Source: Schistocephalus solidus | Taxonomy: Eukaryota > Platyhelminthes > Cestoda > Diphyllobothriidea > Diphyllobothriidae | Reading direction: 5' to 3' | Assembly: GCA_017591395.1 (NCBI GenBank) | Contig: WEDG01003421.1 | Location: 1-64,000, forward strand | Length of the DNA stretch: 64,000 bases | In this document: positions 11,821 to 23,701 of the stretch, piece by piece | Numbering within the stretch: position 1 is the first letter of the stretch | How the letters are laid out: the number at the start of each line of letters is the position of its first letter | Made by a program: the position numbers and the translations under genes | The notes under the pieces: generated by a model | What the model was told of the DNA's origin: nothing | Seen by the model: only the letters and a program-made list of their open reading frames with translations | Databases searched by the model: none

Positions 11821-13259
11821 AAAGATTGTCGAAAGAAAGAGTGGAATTGACAGCAGGTTCTATGGTTGAGTCCTTAGTGCAATTTACCGACCGCAGTAGG
11901 GTTTTTTCAACTGGTGGACATTTGGACGGAAGTTTGAAACAAATATGGAAGTAGGATCACAAATACGATGTATTGACTCCCAAAATTCTACTGTTGGCAG
12001 AATGATAAATTGTCGGTGAATTCACTGCGGAATTTACGCGAGGTTTTAATTCATTCAACATTATGCTGGCGTACTGCCCAGATGATCGCTAAAGCTTGTT
12101 AGTTTACTGACCATGGTTCACAGTTCAGAAATCTCTGGCTGATACAAATTATAAAAGAACTTCCATTCCAGTGACAACAACCCCAATTGCTAGAATCTAT
12201 CGATGAACGAAGGACGTGACGACTTTTACCCGTACGCACATAATTTTAAAACCACCTACTTTATCATTTGCAGTAACCATAAAGAGTTTCGATTAATAAA
12301 ATGACAATTGCGGTCACGCGTCAACGTACCAACAGCCTAGCTGAGAAAGAAGTTTTCTTTCTGCTTCGCTACTAATGCTTCTAGTTCTTTTAGTTTAACG
12401 AGAATATCCTGACTGTTTACCAACTCCGTGGGCTGAGTGCTGTTGGTCACTCATGCCGTGCTAATAAGGATGTTGCAATTGAAGACCTCTGCAAGGAAAA
12501 AAATGCCTGAACATCGTAACGGCATAAAATGAAAATACATATTTGTAATAAATCGATTAAACAGTTGGCGAAAGATTTTACCAGCCATAAGACAGTTTGG
12601 GTTTTCGTTGTCTGAGAAACCCCATATACCATGATAAGGTTGACTTATTATTTGACGCGAAATATCACCGAGTAAGCGCATAGGGGTAGTGAAACTCCCT
12701 TGTATTTTTCTACATACCCTTAAATGCAAAACTCTTCCAACTTTCAGATAATAGATAAGACTTTTATGCGAAAATCATGGAAGGCCTGATGCGTAATTTA
12801 TCTGCATTTTTGCGTATTAATACGATTAAAATAGTTACTCCCATAGACGAAATCTTCCAGTGAGGGAATTTATTCGTTTTGTCAATTTTAACTTTTTCAT
12901 GCAAATTGAAAGGCAGGATATTAACGCCTTTTTTCCCATTCCTCATAAATGCGCTTCGACCTTCCCGGAATTCTTCTCTAAAGAACTGCTCCTTAAGAAT
13001 ACACGAACGATAACCACTGACAACGCTTGCAATGGAGGGATAAATATTTGCAGGGTTGGCGAAAGCACAATGAAGACTTCATATTCTGGGAATGCTAAGC
13101 TTGAACTACGAAAGTGAAATTAACTGTTTCATCCCTGATATCAATCGTTCAAAATGGCTTGTGCAAGAGGAAAAATTGTTTAATTATTGTCTATTGTCTG
13201 ATCATGACACAGCTTTCTCCCAATTATATTTTCGGAGCCCAATGGTTTCGTTCAGAGAC
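11821..13259. other. Non-coding stretch without recognisable genes
   Basis: No domain, RNA gene or clear repeat was recognised. The short frames at 12,450-13,340 lack motifs and overlap each other on both strands. Confidence 0.4.
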
Positions 13260-13445
13260 GAAGAAAGTCCATCTGCACGCGAATCCTTCGTTTTATTCCC
13301 TCAGTCTTCTTGACTCTGTCACAACAACGGGCTCGGGTGAGTGAGGATTGTGTCCCGTGTGTAGATATTACGCAATTCCGTGACAAGGCGGTGACTTCAG
13401 TCCCTGGTCATATAGCGAATACAGTAGAGGTGACTTGCATGTAAA
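13260..13445 (+). repeat. Decayed 3' end of LINE Z tail
   Basis: Blocks typical of the Z tail recur in the same order: TCTTCTTGACTCTGTCA (13,306-13,322), an ACGGGCTCGGGTGAGT-like block (13,327-13,342), then GTCCCTGGTCATATAGCGAATACAGTAGAGG-like sequence (13,400-13,431), corresponding to the end of the full tail near 3360-3510. It is strongly diverged and truncated on both sides. Confidence 0.5.
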
Positions 13446-13833
13446 TTTTTTTATAAAGAGACAAATTTCAGCAGCATCTGCTATATATTCCTCCCTTACC
13501 TTCTATGAGAGGAGGACAAAAAATGTCAAGACGATCGGAGGTGAGCTTGGACGCAGTGTTTAACAAAGTCAAACGGCCCGTCTACGCGAGACACAGACGA
13601 CTCGGTTCCTTGGGTCGTAAAACGCTTTCACAAGGGTGGCTTGAAGCTTATATCAGCGAAACTGCCATGAAGGTCGCAGTAAGGAGAAGCAGCTAGTCCT
13701 GAAAAGGACCGAAATATCCCAGTAACAACCTTCCGAGCCATGAATTTTAGCCTGTTGTGGTAGAATCGAGTGCGTCAGAATTATTATAGAGGAGTGCGCT
13801 AATGTGCCGGGACTATGGATTCTCCTGTTTCAG

Positions 13834-13867
13834 CCTCTCTCTCTCTCTCTCTCGCTCTTCCCTCTCT
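13834..13867 (+). repeat. (CT)n microsatellite
   Basis: A CT run (13,834-13,853) with a short imperfect extension. No function can be assigned. Confidence 0.9.
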
Positions 13868-16800
13868 CATACGCAAGTTCATCATACGAGCCTGCCAGCT
13901 TGCGGAGCATAAGCCCACGGGCTGACGGGGCATCAAGGCCTTCGTAAAGATGCGCAACTAGATCCGCCACATAGAGTGGTACTTATGGATTCGAGTAGAT
14001 TCTACACTTCCTAATTAACGAGTTCTGTGAGACAATCCGTAGCCCTACTTTACCCAGTGCCTCTGCAGTGTAGTCCATTGTGGGGGACACCCTCAATAAT
14101 TAACACATCGCACATGGTTGCTACTTTAGATCTTTCTATCAGTCGCATGTCTCATGTCATTTACGAAGTTTGATTTTCAGGCTTCATCTGCGAGATAACG
14201 AGATTTATCGGATTCTACTTTTAATTCGACAAGACGTTGAGTCACATTTTCTACTCAACATTTCTGCTTCAACAGGTACAAATTTCGAATATGCAGGAAA
14301 ATTAGGTCCCCCTTGATTGTTGTAGGGCCTCTGTAGACATCCGAGACTGATGAAAACGGATATTTTGCCTCTGTATTAACTGCTAGTCGCATATGATAAT
14401 TGATCTGCACAAATCTCTCTGTTTGGCGTTGATTGGTGTCATCGCTCTCATTTTTTTAGTTCAATGCCAGTGATCATTAGCTAATTAATACTTGGTTTGC
14501 AACTATATCCTTACTTACCACTTTACGATATTTTGCTTGCTCTTCCGTCGACTGTCGTACGGCAAAAAAGTCTTGAACATTTAGCAAACTTTATCTCCGT
14601 TTATGCAGAAGTAACCTTTTTGTAATTAATCTTCATACTTTCAGTTCCAAACGTGGCCGGGTATAAGGGCAATCTCAAAAGGATAAAAAGGTAAAAAGAG
14701 TTTTACAGCGAAGTTTTAGGGTTCGTTAAAACGATTAGTTCTGTCGTGTTTAGGTCACTGGAAGATGTCTGTTAATATTTCCCAAGTTTTAGCACCTGCT
14801 GTAGTTGGGAAGTTATTTTACATCCTTGTAAATGCAACAATCTAACAGGATGCCTGTCATCATAGTATCCTAACTTTTTCTGTTTTTGACTCTCCCTTTA
14901 ACCTTATTCCGATACGCGCTTTAGTTGACGCTAAACTACTATTGAATTCCAGATAAATTCCTTTCTATCCAAAACTATTCTGTCACATTTGACGCACTGC
15001 GGCTATATGGCGCTCATTGTTGACTCGTATCTCTCTACTCCAGCACTGCTTGGAGTCTAGTATGGAGACAATGATAGCGCGTGTGGGGCTATCATTCGAC
15101 AAGGAAGGAACAAGTGTTTTGCATGTTGCCACTAGCAACGCGACATCTAAGGGCATGACAGTCCAGACGGTGCGTGAGAATAGATAAACATGCAATCGCG
15201 AGGCCAGTCACGCAAAACTCCAACAATTCCCCCCCACCCCGTCCCTCGTTGTTCACCCTGTAAGGAGTCCACGCATGTGCTGTAAGCTTACTGGTCCACC
15301 AAAGCGTACGCCCGATGGTTCACTGGGCGTTGTCTGAGCTCCGTTCAGCAGCTGACGCTAGCTGATTCCAGTGGCACACAAACTAAAAAGACACTGTGTG
15401 CGTGTGTTTGTCTGTAGGGTGTGCACTCTTATTCCAAATTCTGCTTGCACATGCGGAGCACGAGGATGCAAACGTTCGATAGTCTCATTCGTGGGACAGT
15501 AGCTCGTCAGTAGTTGCATTGAGAGTATGCAGGTTAGACCCGAAGTAACTGCAGTCTCGCTGTTGGAAGGAAAACCAAGAACCGAGTTAAGACAAAGGGC
15601 TACAAACGAGCAGGTTTGTTCCTTGAATTAACCATTTTAAAATTTATAACGTTTCCTAAACTGATCGCTTTTTTCTCATACCCTTAATCTCTAAAATATT
15701 TGACGAAGCAAATCATCAATAAATCTTCCCCAGAGTTCGACAAAAATATTCATCGGAAAGGCATAAATTCTTCCCATAATTGACAAAAACCAAAATGACA
15801 TAAAAATTTTATGAAAGAAATCTCTTAATGGGAAGAGTTCTTTTAGTGCAGCTGGATAGGGCAATAAAACTGTCCGTTCTCTTTTTACAAAGATTTATAG
15901 CACAAAACAGCAGACCTGTTTATTCCGCAAGCATTCGGGATTCTTTTCACATACGTGACACTGCCCTTATGTTGTCACTATGATTTGGCAGTTTTATTAC
16001 CAACCAGAAGACCATCAAGGCTTTCTGAACCGCAAAGACCTTAAAATAAAAGCCACAGTAGCATTTAATAGAACAAGCTAATCTATAGATCAATTTGTAG
16101 TCCAACAAGTAGCATGTAGTATCCGTTTTTGCGGAAGTATGCCATGGCCTTGTTATCGCAGAATACAAATGCTGAGATGGGTAGATCGTAATTTATATAA
16201 TGTTGTCAGTTGTATGGCAAATGACTCATTTATGTTAAACATGTGCGCAAAATCTCTACTAAACTGTTGCGGTTAGGTTAATATGTACCTAGGAATTCTT
16301 TGTCCGACGGTACGCATAGCATGCAACATGGACTTTTTTTCTAGAGTGCTGAGCGTTCGTTGCTCAGAAATCACCTTCTTTGACAAGAGAAAACCATTTC
16401 TGAACTTTCCTTTCAGTCATAGAAACTTCCCTAAAAACAACGAAAATATTTTTGAGGGCCTCCACGGTTTCATCCCCTCTATTCAACTTGAATAAACAAA
16501 TATATTGGAAATATTTATTTTTGTCGACCTAACACTCCATTTTATGCGAACTGTAAATAATCAAAAGTTAATTTGAATTAAAAATTATAAGCCAACTGTT
16601 AAAGAAATTCAGTAGAGGGTCAAATTGAGATAGCATGGATACATCAAAGAAATTGAATAATTGAAAAGCATATGAATATATGGGAAGACCTGATATTTAT
16701 TAGGAATATCAAACCTCATTCGTTGCTGTTCCCTAAGTGAACTTTTCTATGTAAAATATGAGGCTTGCGTTGCAACCGACTGCTTGAATTCCAGGAAAAA

Positions 16801-17679
16801 CGGAACGTTTTCATTCCATTCCACCATGTGGGTTAAAATATTTACCATTATCATAGGACTCCAAACATTACAAACATATTCAGTTATTAAACCAGGTTAG
16901 AGTCATAGAGTTCAAATACCTATAAGAGCCATGAGCAAATGAAAACGTTCGCCTTTCTTCGGTCAGCATAGTAGAAACAAGCAAGATTAGGCTTCTTTAC
17001 TGAAATATTTACAACAAAATTGATTTCATTCGTGGCAAAATTAATTTCATGTCCGTATCCTGTATTTACCCTCTCATACCGCTCCCTTCTTAAATCAATT
17101 ATTATAAACAAACTTGTAGTCCTTATGCAATCTTATTTTTTTACTCTTAGCTCCTCAACTCTCAACATTGGTAAAGTGACATCTTGAGAACATGACTACA
17201 AAAAATTCTTTTTGAAGGGGGCACTTTTCGCAAATTGAACTTGTATATATGTCTTTCACTTTTACCCTGAAACCAGAGAAACTTATTCTGTTTTCCTGTG
17301 AGATTACGAGTGAAAAGTGCACTGCAACTTACGCCTGCCCCTAGAATCCAACATTACAGGAAACTGTTTTGTTACATCATGACAACGTTCACCCGTAAGT
17401 AGTTTTACCTGCTCAGAAATATCAAAGTGAGTGTCTGATCAGATAGGCTTACTTATTCCGCTCACCAAAGACGCGGGAAATAATGATCTCGAAACGAGGA
17501 TCGACCCCAAATGTTTTACGGTTTAGGAATATGACAGATGAAGATTGCCCGAATAAAGAAGGTTCATGCCGTACAGAAGCTGAAAATATGGATTTACACC
17601 AACCCATCTTGGCCGTAGAATGACAATAAAAATTACCAATTTTCATTGAAGCCTAGAATGTATTGCCCTCATATCTGGC
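13868..17679. other. Long non-coding stretch
   Basis: No coding exon, transposon motif or RNA gene recognised. A slightly GC-richer zone lies at about 15,170-15,560, including a C-rich tract near 15,228-15,245. The remainder is AT-rich with short unsupported frames. It could be intron or intergenic DNA. Confidence 0.4.
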
Positions 17680-19500
17680 CACACCGCAAGGATGGCTCAT
17701 GACCTAAGTGTCAGGGCTTTTTACTTGTGTGGTTAAGGCAAATTCTGATCCAGATTCAACTATAAGTTGCCCCAAGACCAGCTATCGAGCATAATTGGTT
17801 AATAACATCCAGTAGGTCAGCAGTGCGATTCTAGTTTATGATAGAAGGACATAAGCGATTTCAAGGAAGGAGTTCGGAAGAAGATGCCATCGATGGTTGA
17901 CGTTTCGGATTCCCACTCGAACCAAGCGTTAGAGGCAGTCACAGATATGGCTGATGGAGGCCCAGGTGCCATGTCACATGCTGTCAAATATAATTAACAG
18001 CTACCACGTTCATAGTACGGAGATCGTGTTTGATTAGATAATGGCTTGTTAGTGGGCACACGAATCGTTCATGAGCGTACGTTTATCACTGTTATTGATC
18101 CGTGGCGTGATAATAACTCGACAATTTGGCTTAATGTCACTGGAACTGATGGTCGCTGGTACCCTGCCCGCACCCTCCTCTCTGCACATAATATGGAGGT
18201 TGGAGGTTATAGCGCCTGTTAATCAACTGCGGTTCGGAGAAACGTGACTCAAGCAGCTCACAGCTCACGCATTATCACTTCTGGAGAGGATTTGAGCCTC
18301 GTCAAATGTGAAAGAATGACCGGGTCCCGCCAAATGTCCTGCGACAGCTAGCATAATGACACCTCACTGCTGTTGCATGTTTAACTATTCGTGGCCATAG
18401 CAGTCTTCCAGTTTTTTGGAAGTAGTTGCTTTTTCCACAACTTCAAGTGTCCATTGGTATGCGCTGAACCTGCTCGTAGATTCTTTCATTGAACATTAAG
18501 TACGTCTTGATAAAGAAATTCAGGTGTTGAAGGATTTGGGCATGGTCAATGCCATGCTCCGTTTCATCATATTTGTCTTGCAGGGATATTTCGATGGTCT
18601 CGGCTTGCATTCTTTGGTGAACGCTCACCGATCGATAACGGTCTTGGTGGTCAGCTCGTAGGGAATAGACGTAAAAATAGATATGGCATCAAACATACCA
18701 CGACGTCATTTGGCAGGAAACTTGCCCTTTTCACCTCCTTCGTGAATTGTGTTGACGAGCTGATCGTGGTGTCTGAGGCAGTCGTAAACATTTAAGATGC
18801 CGAAACGGCTACTTCGTCAATCCGTAAGTTGGAGCGCCTTTGTGTAATAAGATCGGGTGACGAGGAGTGCCTTTGAGTGATAAGATCGGGTGGCGAGCAG
18901 CGCCTTCTTTGTGAACATTTAGGAGACCATAGATTAGGGCTGAGGGCGTTTCTTGCGCTCTCTCCATGCGTTGAACGATTGGCAACTTTGAATCTAAGCT
19001 CTCCATTTATTACACGTGTCAGCGTTTTTACGGGGTTGTTTTCGCATGGGACGTAGAATTTACGATCCTCCAACAATCTTTTGGCCTTCCGATAGTAGTC
19101 TGTCCTGTCCAATAGGACGGTTGAACGCGCTTGTCCGTAGGCAAAAACTGCGGTCCTTATCGGTCTTTATTTCCTTAAATGCATCACGGTCGACCTTGGG
19201 AAGTACATCACGTGGCCAATCAACCATGAGGGGAGACGACACTTGGTGTCGGATAAGGTTCTTTGTTTTGTTTATCGCTTCCGGCTGGCTGAGGATTGAC
19301 CCCACTGCTGGATGCATATTCCCAGGTCTAGTATTAGCTGTGTTAAATAAGGCCTCATGCTTTAACACCTGCATTTGTTCCCCTGTCACCTCCTTCGAGA
19401 ACAGGTTATATAACTATTTGTCGTTTTCGTAGGATGTTGGGCCAGGCAGCAGTTTGGCGTATCCTAGACCGAGAGCGTATATGGTGTTGTCTGTTTCAGT
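17680..19500 (-). mobile_element. Penelope-like element relic
   Basis: Minus-strand translation shows the order of a Penelope-like retroelement. N-terminal part (19,400-19,060): GEQMQVLKHEALFNTAN, VDWPRDVLPKV and DRDAFKEIKTDKD. Then DRTDYYRKAKRLLEDRKFYV and NPVKTLTRVING (19,110-18,980), a NVHKEGA motif (KVHKEGA in relatives) near 18,900, and KTYLMFNERIYEQVQRIPMD (about 18,510-18,445), a palm-domain segment. Near 18,320-18,260 GHSFTFDEAQIL matches the part after the GIY-YIG endonuclease of complete elements, but the GIY-YIG core itself is missing. Frames are broken throughout. These elements prime reverse transcription at chromosome ends or nicks; this one is inactive. Confidence 0.85.
18832..18897 (-). 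repeat. 33-bp tandem duplication inside the Penelope-like element
   Basis: 18,832-18,864 and 18,865-18,897 are near-identical 33-bp units, with a partial third start at 18,898. On the minus strand this repeats an 11-residue segment (HPILSLKGTP, then HPILLHKGAP) just before PTYGL. Being a multiple of three it keeps the frame, but relatives have this segment once. Confidence 0.85.
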
Positions 19501-20072
19501 GGGTTAGATCACAAATCCCGGACATCAAGTGAATAAACGTCGTGTGTCCGCGAGTCCATCCATTTTAAAGCTGATAACTAGAATTGCATTTTCGCTTGTA
19601 TAGATCACAATTATCCAAGGAAAACAATAACATTTTAAAAGTTTCTTCAGTTAATTATGAGGCTCCAGTTTTACTCTTATCTTTGAATTTTATGGAAGAC
19701 GTGTGGTTTGGTAACCCGTGGGAGAAGGGTGTAGTGCTGCCTTGCTTGTTTTGATATCCGTCCTTAAGTGAAATATAAATTGTTGGCTTATAAAAACAGG
19801 ATATCTAGGGTTTATATATAGCACATAGCCCGGTTCACGACCCCACAGCACCGGTAAACCCTGTTACAGAAGTTTCATCTGGTGTCTAGAATAAATACAA
19901 TTTTTAGGTAAACTATGAAAGCGCAAGATTTCAACCAGAACTTGACCACACATAAAATTTCTTAGCTGTCTGATTTCTGCAGTGAGAAGTACAAACGAAT
20001 GGTTGTTTAATTTCAGAAACTTCGTTTATCTGATGATTTGCTTTCCTCCTTGCTTTGCTTTTGCTCCTTATT

Positions 20073-20103
<31 letters not shown>

Positions 20104-22107
20104 TTCTCTGTTAAACGGTATTGAAATATCGTCAAATAGATGTCCAACCTATCAAAACGGCATTTTTTATTACCGTATGTACAACATATACGTCTTTCTC
20201 AGTTTTTTTCTCCGCATGCTCTGTTGATTAAATGCTTATTCGGGCCTGTAGGCTATCGCAGTCCGAGAACCTTGATAAAGTAGCCGTACTGTCCAAGACA
20301 TCTTACCCAAGACGATAACTTCGCCATCAAGCCGTATCCCTTAGCAGATCTGTATCTACTTCTGAGTCTTCAATGGCGGTGTGTGGGCCCCAAAGTTTTC
20401 AGGTGCGATCTTTTTGGCAGGAGGCATGTTGTGAAGTTTTTTTCTTAAGGATGGCACCTCCATATACTTTTCCGTTCGGATCTAGACATTCTGTATCGTT
20501 CTGCACTCCTCACTATTATCATCTTTTCATAGTATAGTTGACGAAGTTTCGTAGTACGTTCACAGGTGTCGCAGCATATAAACTTATAGATTCTTGTTTT
20601 GAGAGCTTGATTTAGGTTTCGGAGTAATTACTTCTTCCACCATCTCTCCAAAATGATGGCAGTGGCGACTAAAATCGGATACTAAAACTATTGGATTGAA
20701 GTCGCGACTACCCTGAAGTGAACCTCAAGCAGCGTAACAGTCAAAAGCTCTACACAAGTATTAACCAAGTTAGTGGTGGTTCCACAGCAGTGTCAACATT
20801 ATAACTGACAACTCGGCTGATGTCCAGTGCTGGCGTGAGCACATTGGACGCATTCTCAACTTTGCTGACCCACCTATCACCCTCTCCTTTACAGTCAAGT
20901 GTTATCTTTCTCCAGATTATGCAGTGCCATGTAGCCGCCTTTTCGATAAGAAATCCTCAATGTAATAGTGGGGTTGCACAACAACAGCGTGCCCGGAGTA
21001 TGCATCATTTCAGTTCATAAGTCTTGTTTCCAATTGCTGGGAAATAGAATGAAATAAATCTCCCAGATCTTTTAGCGCGGATAGTCATGCGTGGAGTGAT
21101 TCAGTCCGCAGCAGCATGACGCCAGCAAGGACAGGAATGAAAACAGCCGGGCCGGGTGCAATAACAAAAGTAAGGATGTCGAGGTAAGTGTGGCGTTGCG
21201 TAAGACCAAGTCGGTCCTCGGCCCATGTATACAGATCTGCAGGCTAAATTACTGTTAAGTGTTCGGAGAAATGTGTAAGACTTCTTTCAGACGGAAAACC
21301 AGTTTATTTGTTGTTTACCCAGAGTTTGCAATCTAATATGATTATGTGTGTTCTGTTTCCAAACGTATCTGGTTTCTAAAAAGGCAGACAACATCAAGGT
21401 CTCTGATGTCTGGTGACTGAATTTAATTACTCGAAAAAATTCAGCATAGGGATTTCAGGTAGATCCTCACTTAGGCAAAAGTTTGGTTTGCGTCACGCAA
21501 CTGTAGAAATAAATCTTAATTTATCTATTTTACCAGCGAATTCTACCTAACTAATGGCCATTTAAAGCGTGAGGACGTGGCTTACTCACGTTTTTTGATC
21601 TAACAAACTTTGTTGAGGTTGTGTATAGTGCCTCTTGAGAGCGAGGGTTTTGAGCTAAATCTACTCGCTGTTACAGCCGCGATGACTGAATGCCCAGCTG
21701 TGTGAATAGTTCGGCTAGTAATTTTGGCGAACCATCATCTGTTCGTTCCTGGTAAACAGAACACAAGTAAACTCGTAATGGAGAACTTGGTCTTAACACG
21801 TCAATCAGCTTACCGTAAGTGGTTGATACGGCTACTGTTTTCTGGTTTGCTGGTTTTAGTAATTGGCGTTATTTTCCGAGTGACGGCAGTTTAATGTTCA
21901 AACCTCAATTTGTTAAGGCAGCGTTGGAATGGGTCTCGTCGCATTTGGAGCAAACGTTTTCTAGTCTTTTTCTAACGTATCAAGCAAGCTCAGATTTAAA
22001 TTTGAGGATCTGTTCTGTACCCAAAAATGTACACAAATTAATTTTTTCTTAAGCAATATATGAATCCTAGAGGGAAATATTGTACTTGCATTTTTAACGC
22101 TCTAATC
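19501..22107. other. Non-coding stretch
   Basis: No gene recognised. It contains a CT/CTTT microsatellite (20,075-20,109) and short frames without motifs. Because an exon with a strong splice acceptor lies at 22,754, part of this stretch could be intron of that gene; no upstream exon could be identified. Confidence 0.4.
20075..20109 (+). repeat. (CT)n microsatellite
   Basis: A pure CT run (20,075-20,097) followed by TTTCTCTTTCTC. A short open frame through it is a shadow. Confidence 0.9.
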
Positions 22108-22240
22108 ACGTCGACCGTCAAATTCGACGATATCCACCGGGTACTCCACAACATGAAGGTTCAGGGACGGTAACTTACACTGGATTATAGTGAGATCAGA
22201 CTTGTGCTGCATCTGCCTCACTCTGTTACATGCACTGGGC
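22108..22240 (-). repeat. Decayed 3' end of LINE Z tail
   Basis: In minus orientation this carries the terminal blocks of the Z tail: GACCGTCAAATTCGACGATA (22,113-22,132) and GTACTCCACAACATG, then AGGGACGGTAACTTACACTG (22,163-22,182) and GACTTGTGCTGCATCTGCC (22,199-22,217). The boundary near 22,110 agrees with the end seen in other copies. It lies about 500 bp upstream of the Ly6 exon, probably in an intron. Confidence 0.6.
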
Positions 22241-22379
22241 CATTACACACTGTCAGTAACAACCGTCGACGGCATAAATCATGCTGAATGTCTAATGTTA
22301 TCAACATATTGAAAAGTATAGTTCAAGAAGGAAATGTATCCAGTAATTTCTTACACAAACTCGCCATTTAGAAACCTCG

Positions 22380-22575
22380 ACCCCACCCGGAAATCGGGGT
22401 TCAAATTAGAGGTAAGACAAATTATTAACCCCAACCGATAATCTCAGCTTCTAATTTTAACGGTTCGTCCTAACTCCTAGTCCTAATTACTAACCCCAAA
22501 ACTAAGCGCAACTATCAACCTTAACTGCTAACCCCTAAATACAAGAACCTAGCTCCACCTGGAAACTGAATCTCT
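22380..22575 (+). repeat. Degenerate CTAACCC-like (telomere-type) repeat tract
   Basis: Spaced and decayed words such as TTAACCCCAACC, CTAACTCCTAGTCCTAATTA, CTAACCCCAAAACTAA and GCTAACCCCTAAAT recur over about 150 bp on a C-rich strand. This looks like a decayed array related to the TTAGGG telomere motif, or a C-rich satellite of that type. It starts next to a short inverted repeat (CCCC...GGGG, 22,382-22,402). Confidence 0.5.
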
Positions 22576-22735
22576 TATTTCCTATCCGCAGCCCTTCGGT
22601 CTTTTCCTAAGTAATCAAAAGTTAGAATATTTAATTGAGAAATTATTATTTTTTCATAAAAAGACTTATTCAACAAACATCACTGTGGCTTTCAACACTA
22701 TTTTGTATATTTTATTAGTCATTCGCAGTAGTAAT

Positions 22736-22753
22736 GCTGCTCTCTTTGTCTAG
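22736..22753 (+). other. Splice acceptor of the Ly6 exon
   Basis: The pyrimidine-rich tract GCTGCTCTCTTTGTCTAG ends with AG at 22,752-22,753. The open frame continues upstream of the first usual start codon only as far as the TAG contained in this acceptor, so the coding exon most simply begins at 22,754 in phase 0. Confidence 0.75.
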
Positions 22754-23475
22754 GATAAAAAACTTGATGACTCACCTGACGGTGATTATGTGGAAACTCA
22801 GGAAAAATGCAAGGATCAAAAGTGCGAGCAATTAGCCGGATGGACTCGAAGGCCCTGGCTTCCTGTCTATCTCCTCCTCGTTGTTGTCCTAGGAAGCTGT
22901 GCGTTCACCACCCTTCGGCAGTCTCGCGATCGAATACCACCCATTCTACCGGATCCAATGCAACCGGCCACATGTTATCGTTGTGATAATTACTTAAACC
23001 TCATGGTCGGAAAAAACATCAATGCGCAGAAGGACGTGGAGATGACGGGGCAATTTGGAGGTAGTGTTGTTGGTGCAGGGGGAATTGCGTCCGAGTTGAG
23101 CAAGCCAGAAGATGTTGACCTCTGTGCCGAGTACGTGAACCGATCCGCACTGGTTAGTTTGCAGTCAGATGGAGACTTCTGTGAGGAGCATCGCTTCAAT
23201 GGCTGTTTCAAAATGATCACCAAGAGTTACCGCGTGACCGCCGGTCTGGGGAGAGAACAGTTGGTCGTCACGGTGGTGACCAGGAACTGTGCTGAGATAC
23301 CTGAAACCATCTCTCTGGGATGTCAAAAATATACGGGGGTGCTGGCATGGTTCGAGAGTTGTGTTATTGTAAGGGTGACTACTGTAATGGCATGGGCAAC
23401 TTGCAGGGACCAGCTTCCACAAATTTGCTTTTTATGGCTGTACTGATATTGTTTCACATTTGCATTCACTTTTAG
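22754..23475 (+). CDS. Ly6/uPAR (quiver-like) GPI-anchored surface protein, terminal exon, with a one-base frame break
   Basis: The exon encodes an acidic start (DKKLDDSPDGDY), a hydrophobic segment LPVYLLLVVVLGSCAF (signal or anchor), and a three-finger Ly6/quiver domain beginning CYRCDNYLNL. Cysteines continue as DLC, DFC, NGCFKM, RNC and LGC, then in the +2 frame LCYC and KGDYCNG, giving ten in the usual Ly6 order. The tail after CN, GPASTNLLFMAVLILF, is a typical GPI-anchor signal, with stop at 23,473-23,475. The frame changes in an A5 run (23,325-23,329); one more A would restore it. Without it the frame ends at 23,446 and the last cysteines are lost. This is either a sequence error or a recent mutation. 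Such proteins coat the outer membrane and modulate receptors, channels or complement; the partner is unknown. Upstream exons were not found. Confidence 0.75.
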
Positions 23476-23695
23476 CACGAAGAACGTGCCTGAGAAATGT
23501 ATTTACCAAAAAAGTCAAAAAAATGGCATTTAGTTTTTCGTTTTTCAATTTTTTTGACTTTTACATCGAAAACCATGGCGAAGAAGCAGAACTTTCCTTC
23601 ATTTACCCAAAAGTGGTTAGCCATATGTAGTTAATCCCGCATATGTACAGAAATACAGATAAGAGTTAAAACGTAATGGTGAAAATTCCAAGCCT

Positions 23696-23701
23696 AATAA
23701 A
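23696..23701 (+). promoter_or_regulatory. Polyadenylation signal AATAAA
   Basis: A canonical AATAAA about 220 bp after the Ly6 stop codon. It is the first good candidate in the 3' region and would give a short 3' UTR. Confidence 0.5.

Noticed and set aside
13505..13696. Basic 63-codon plus-strand frame
   Set aside because: No family match, no splice context and no repeat relation; too short to support.
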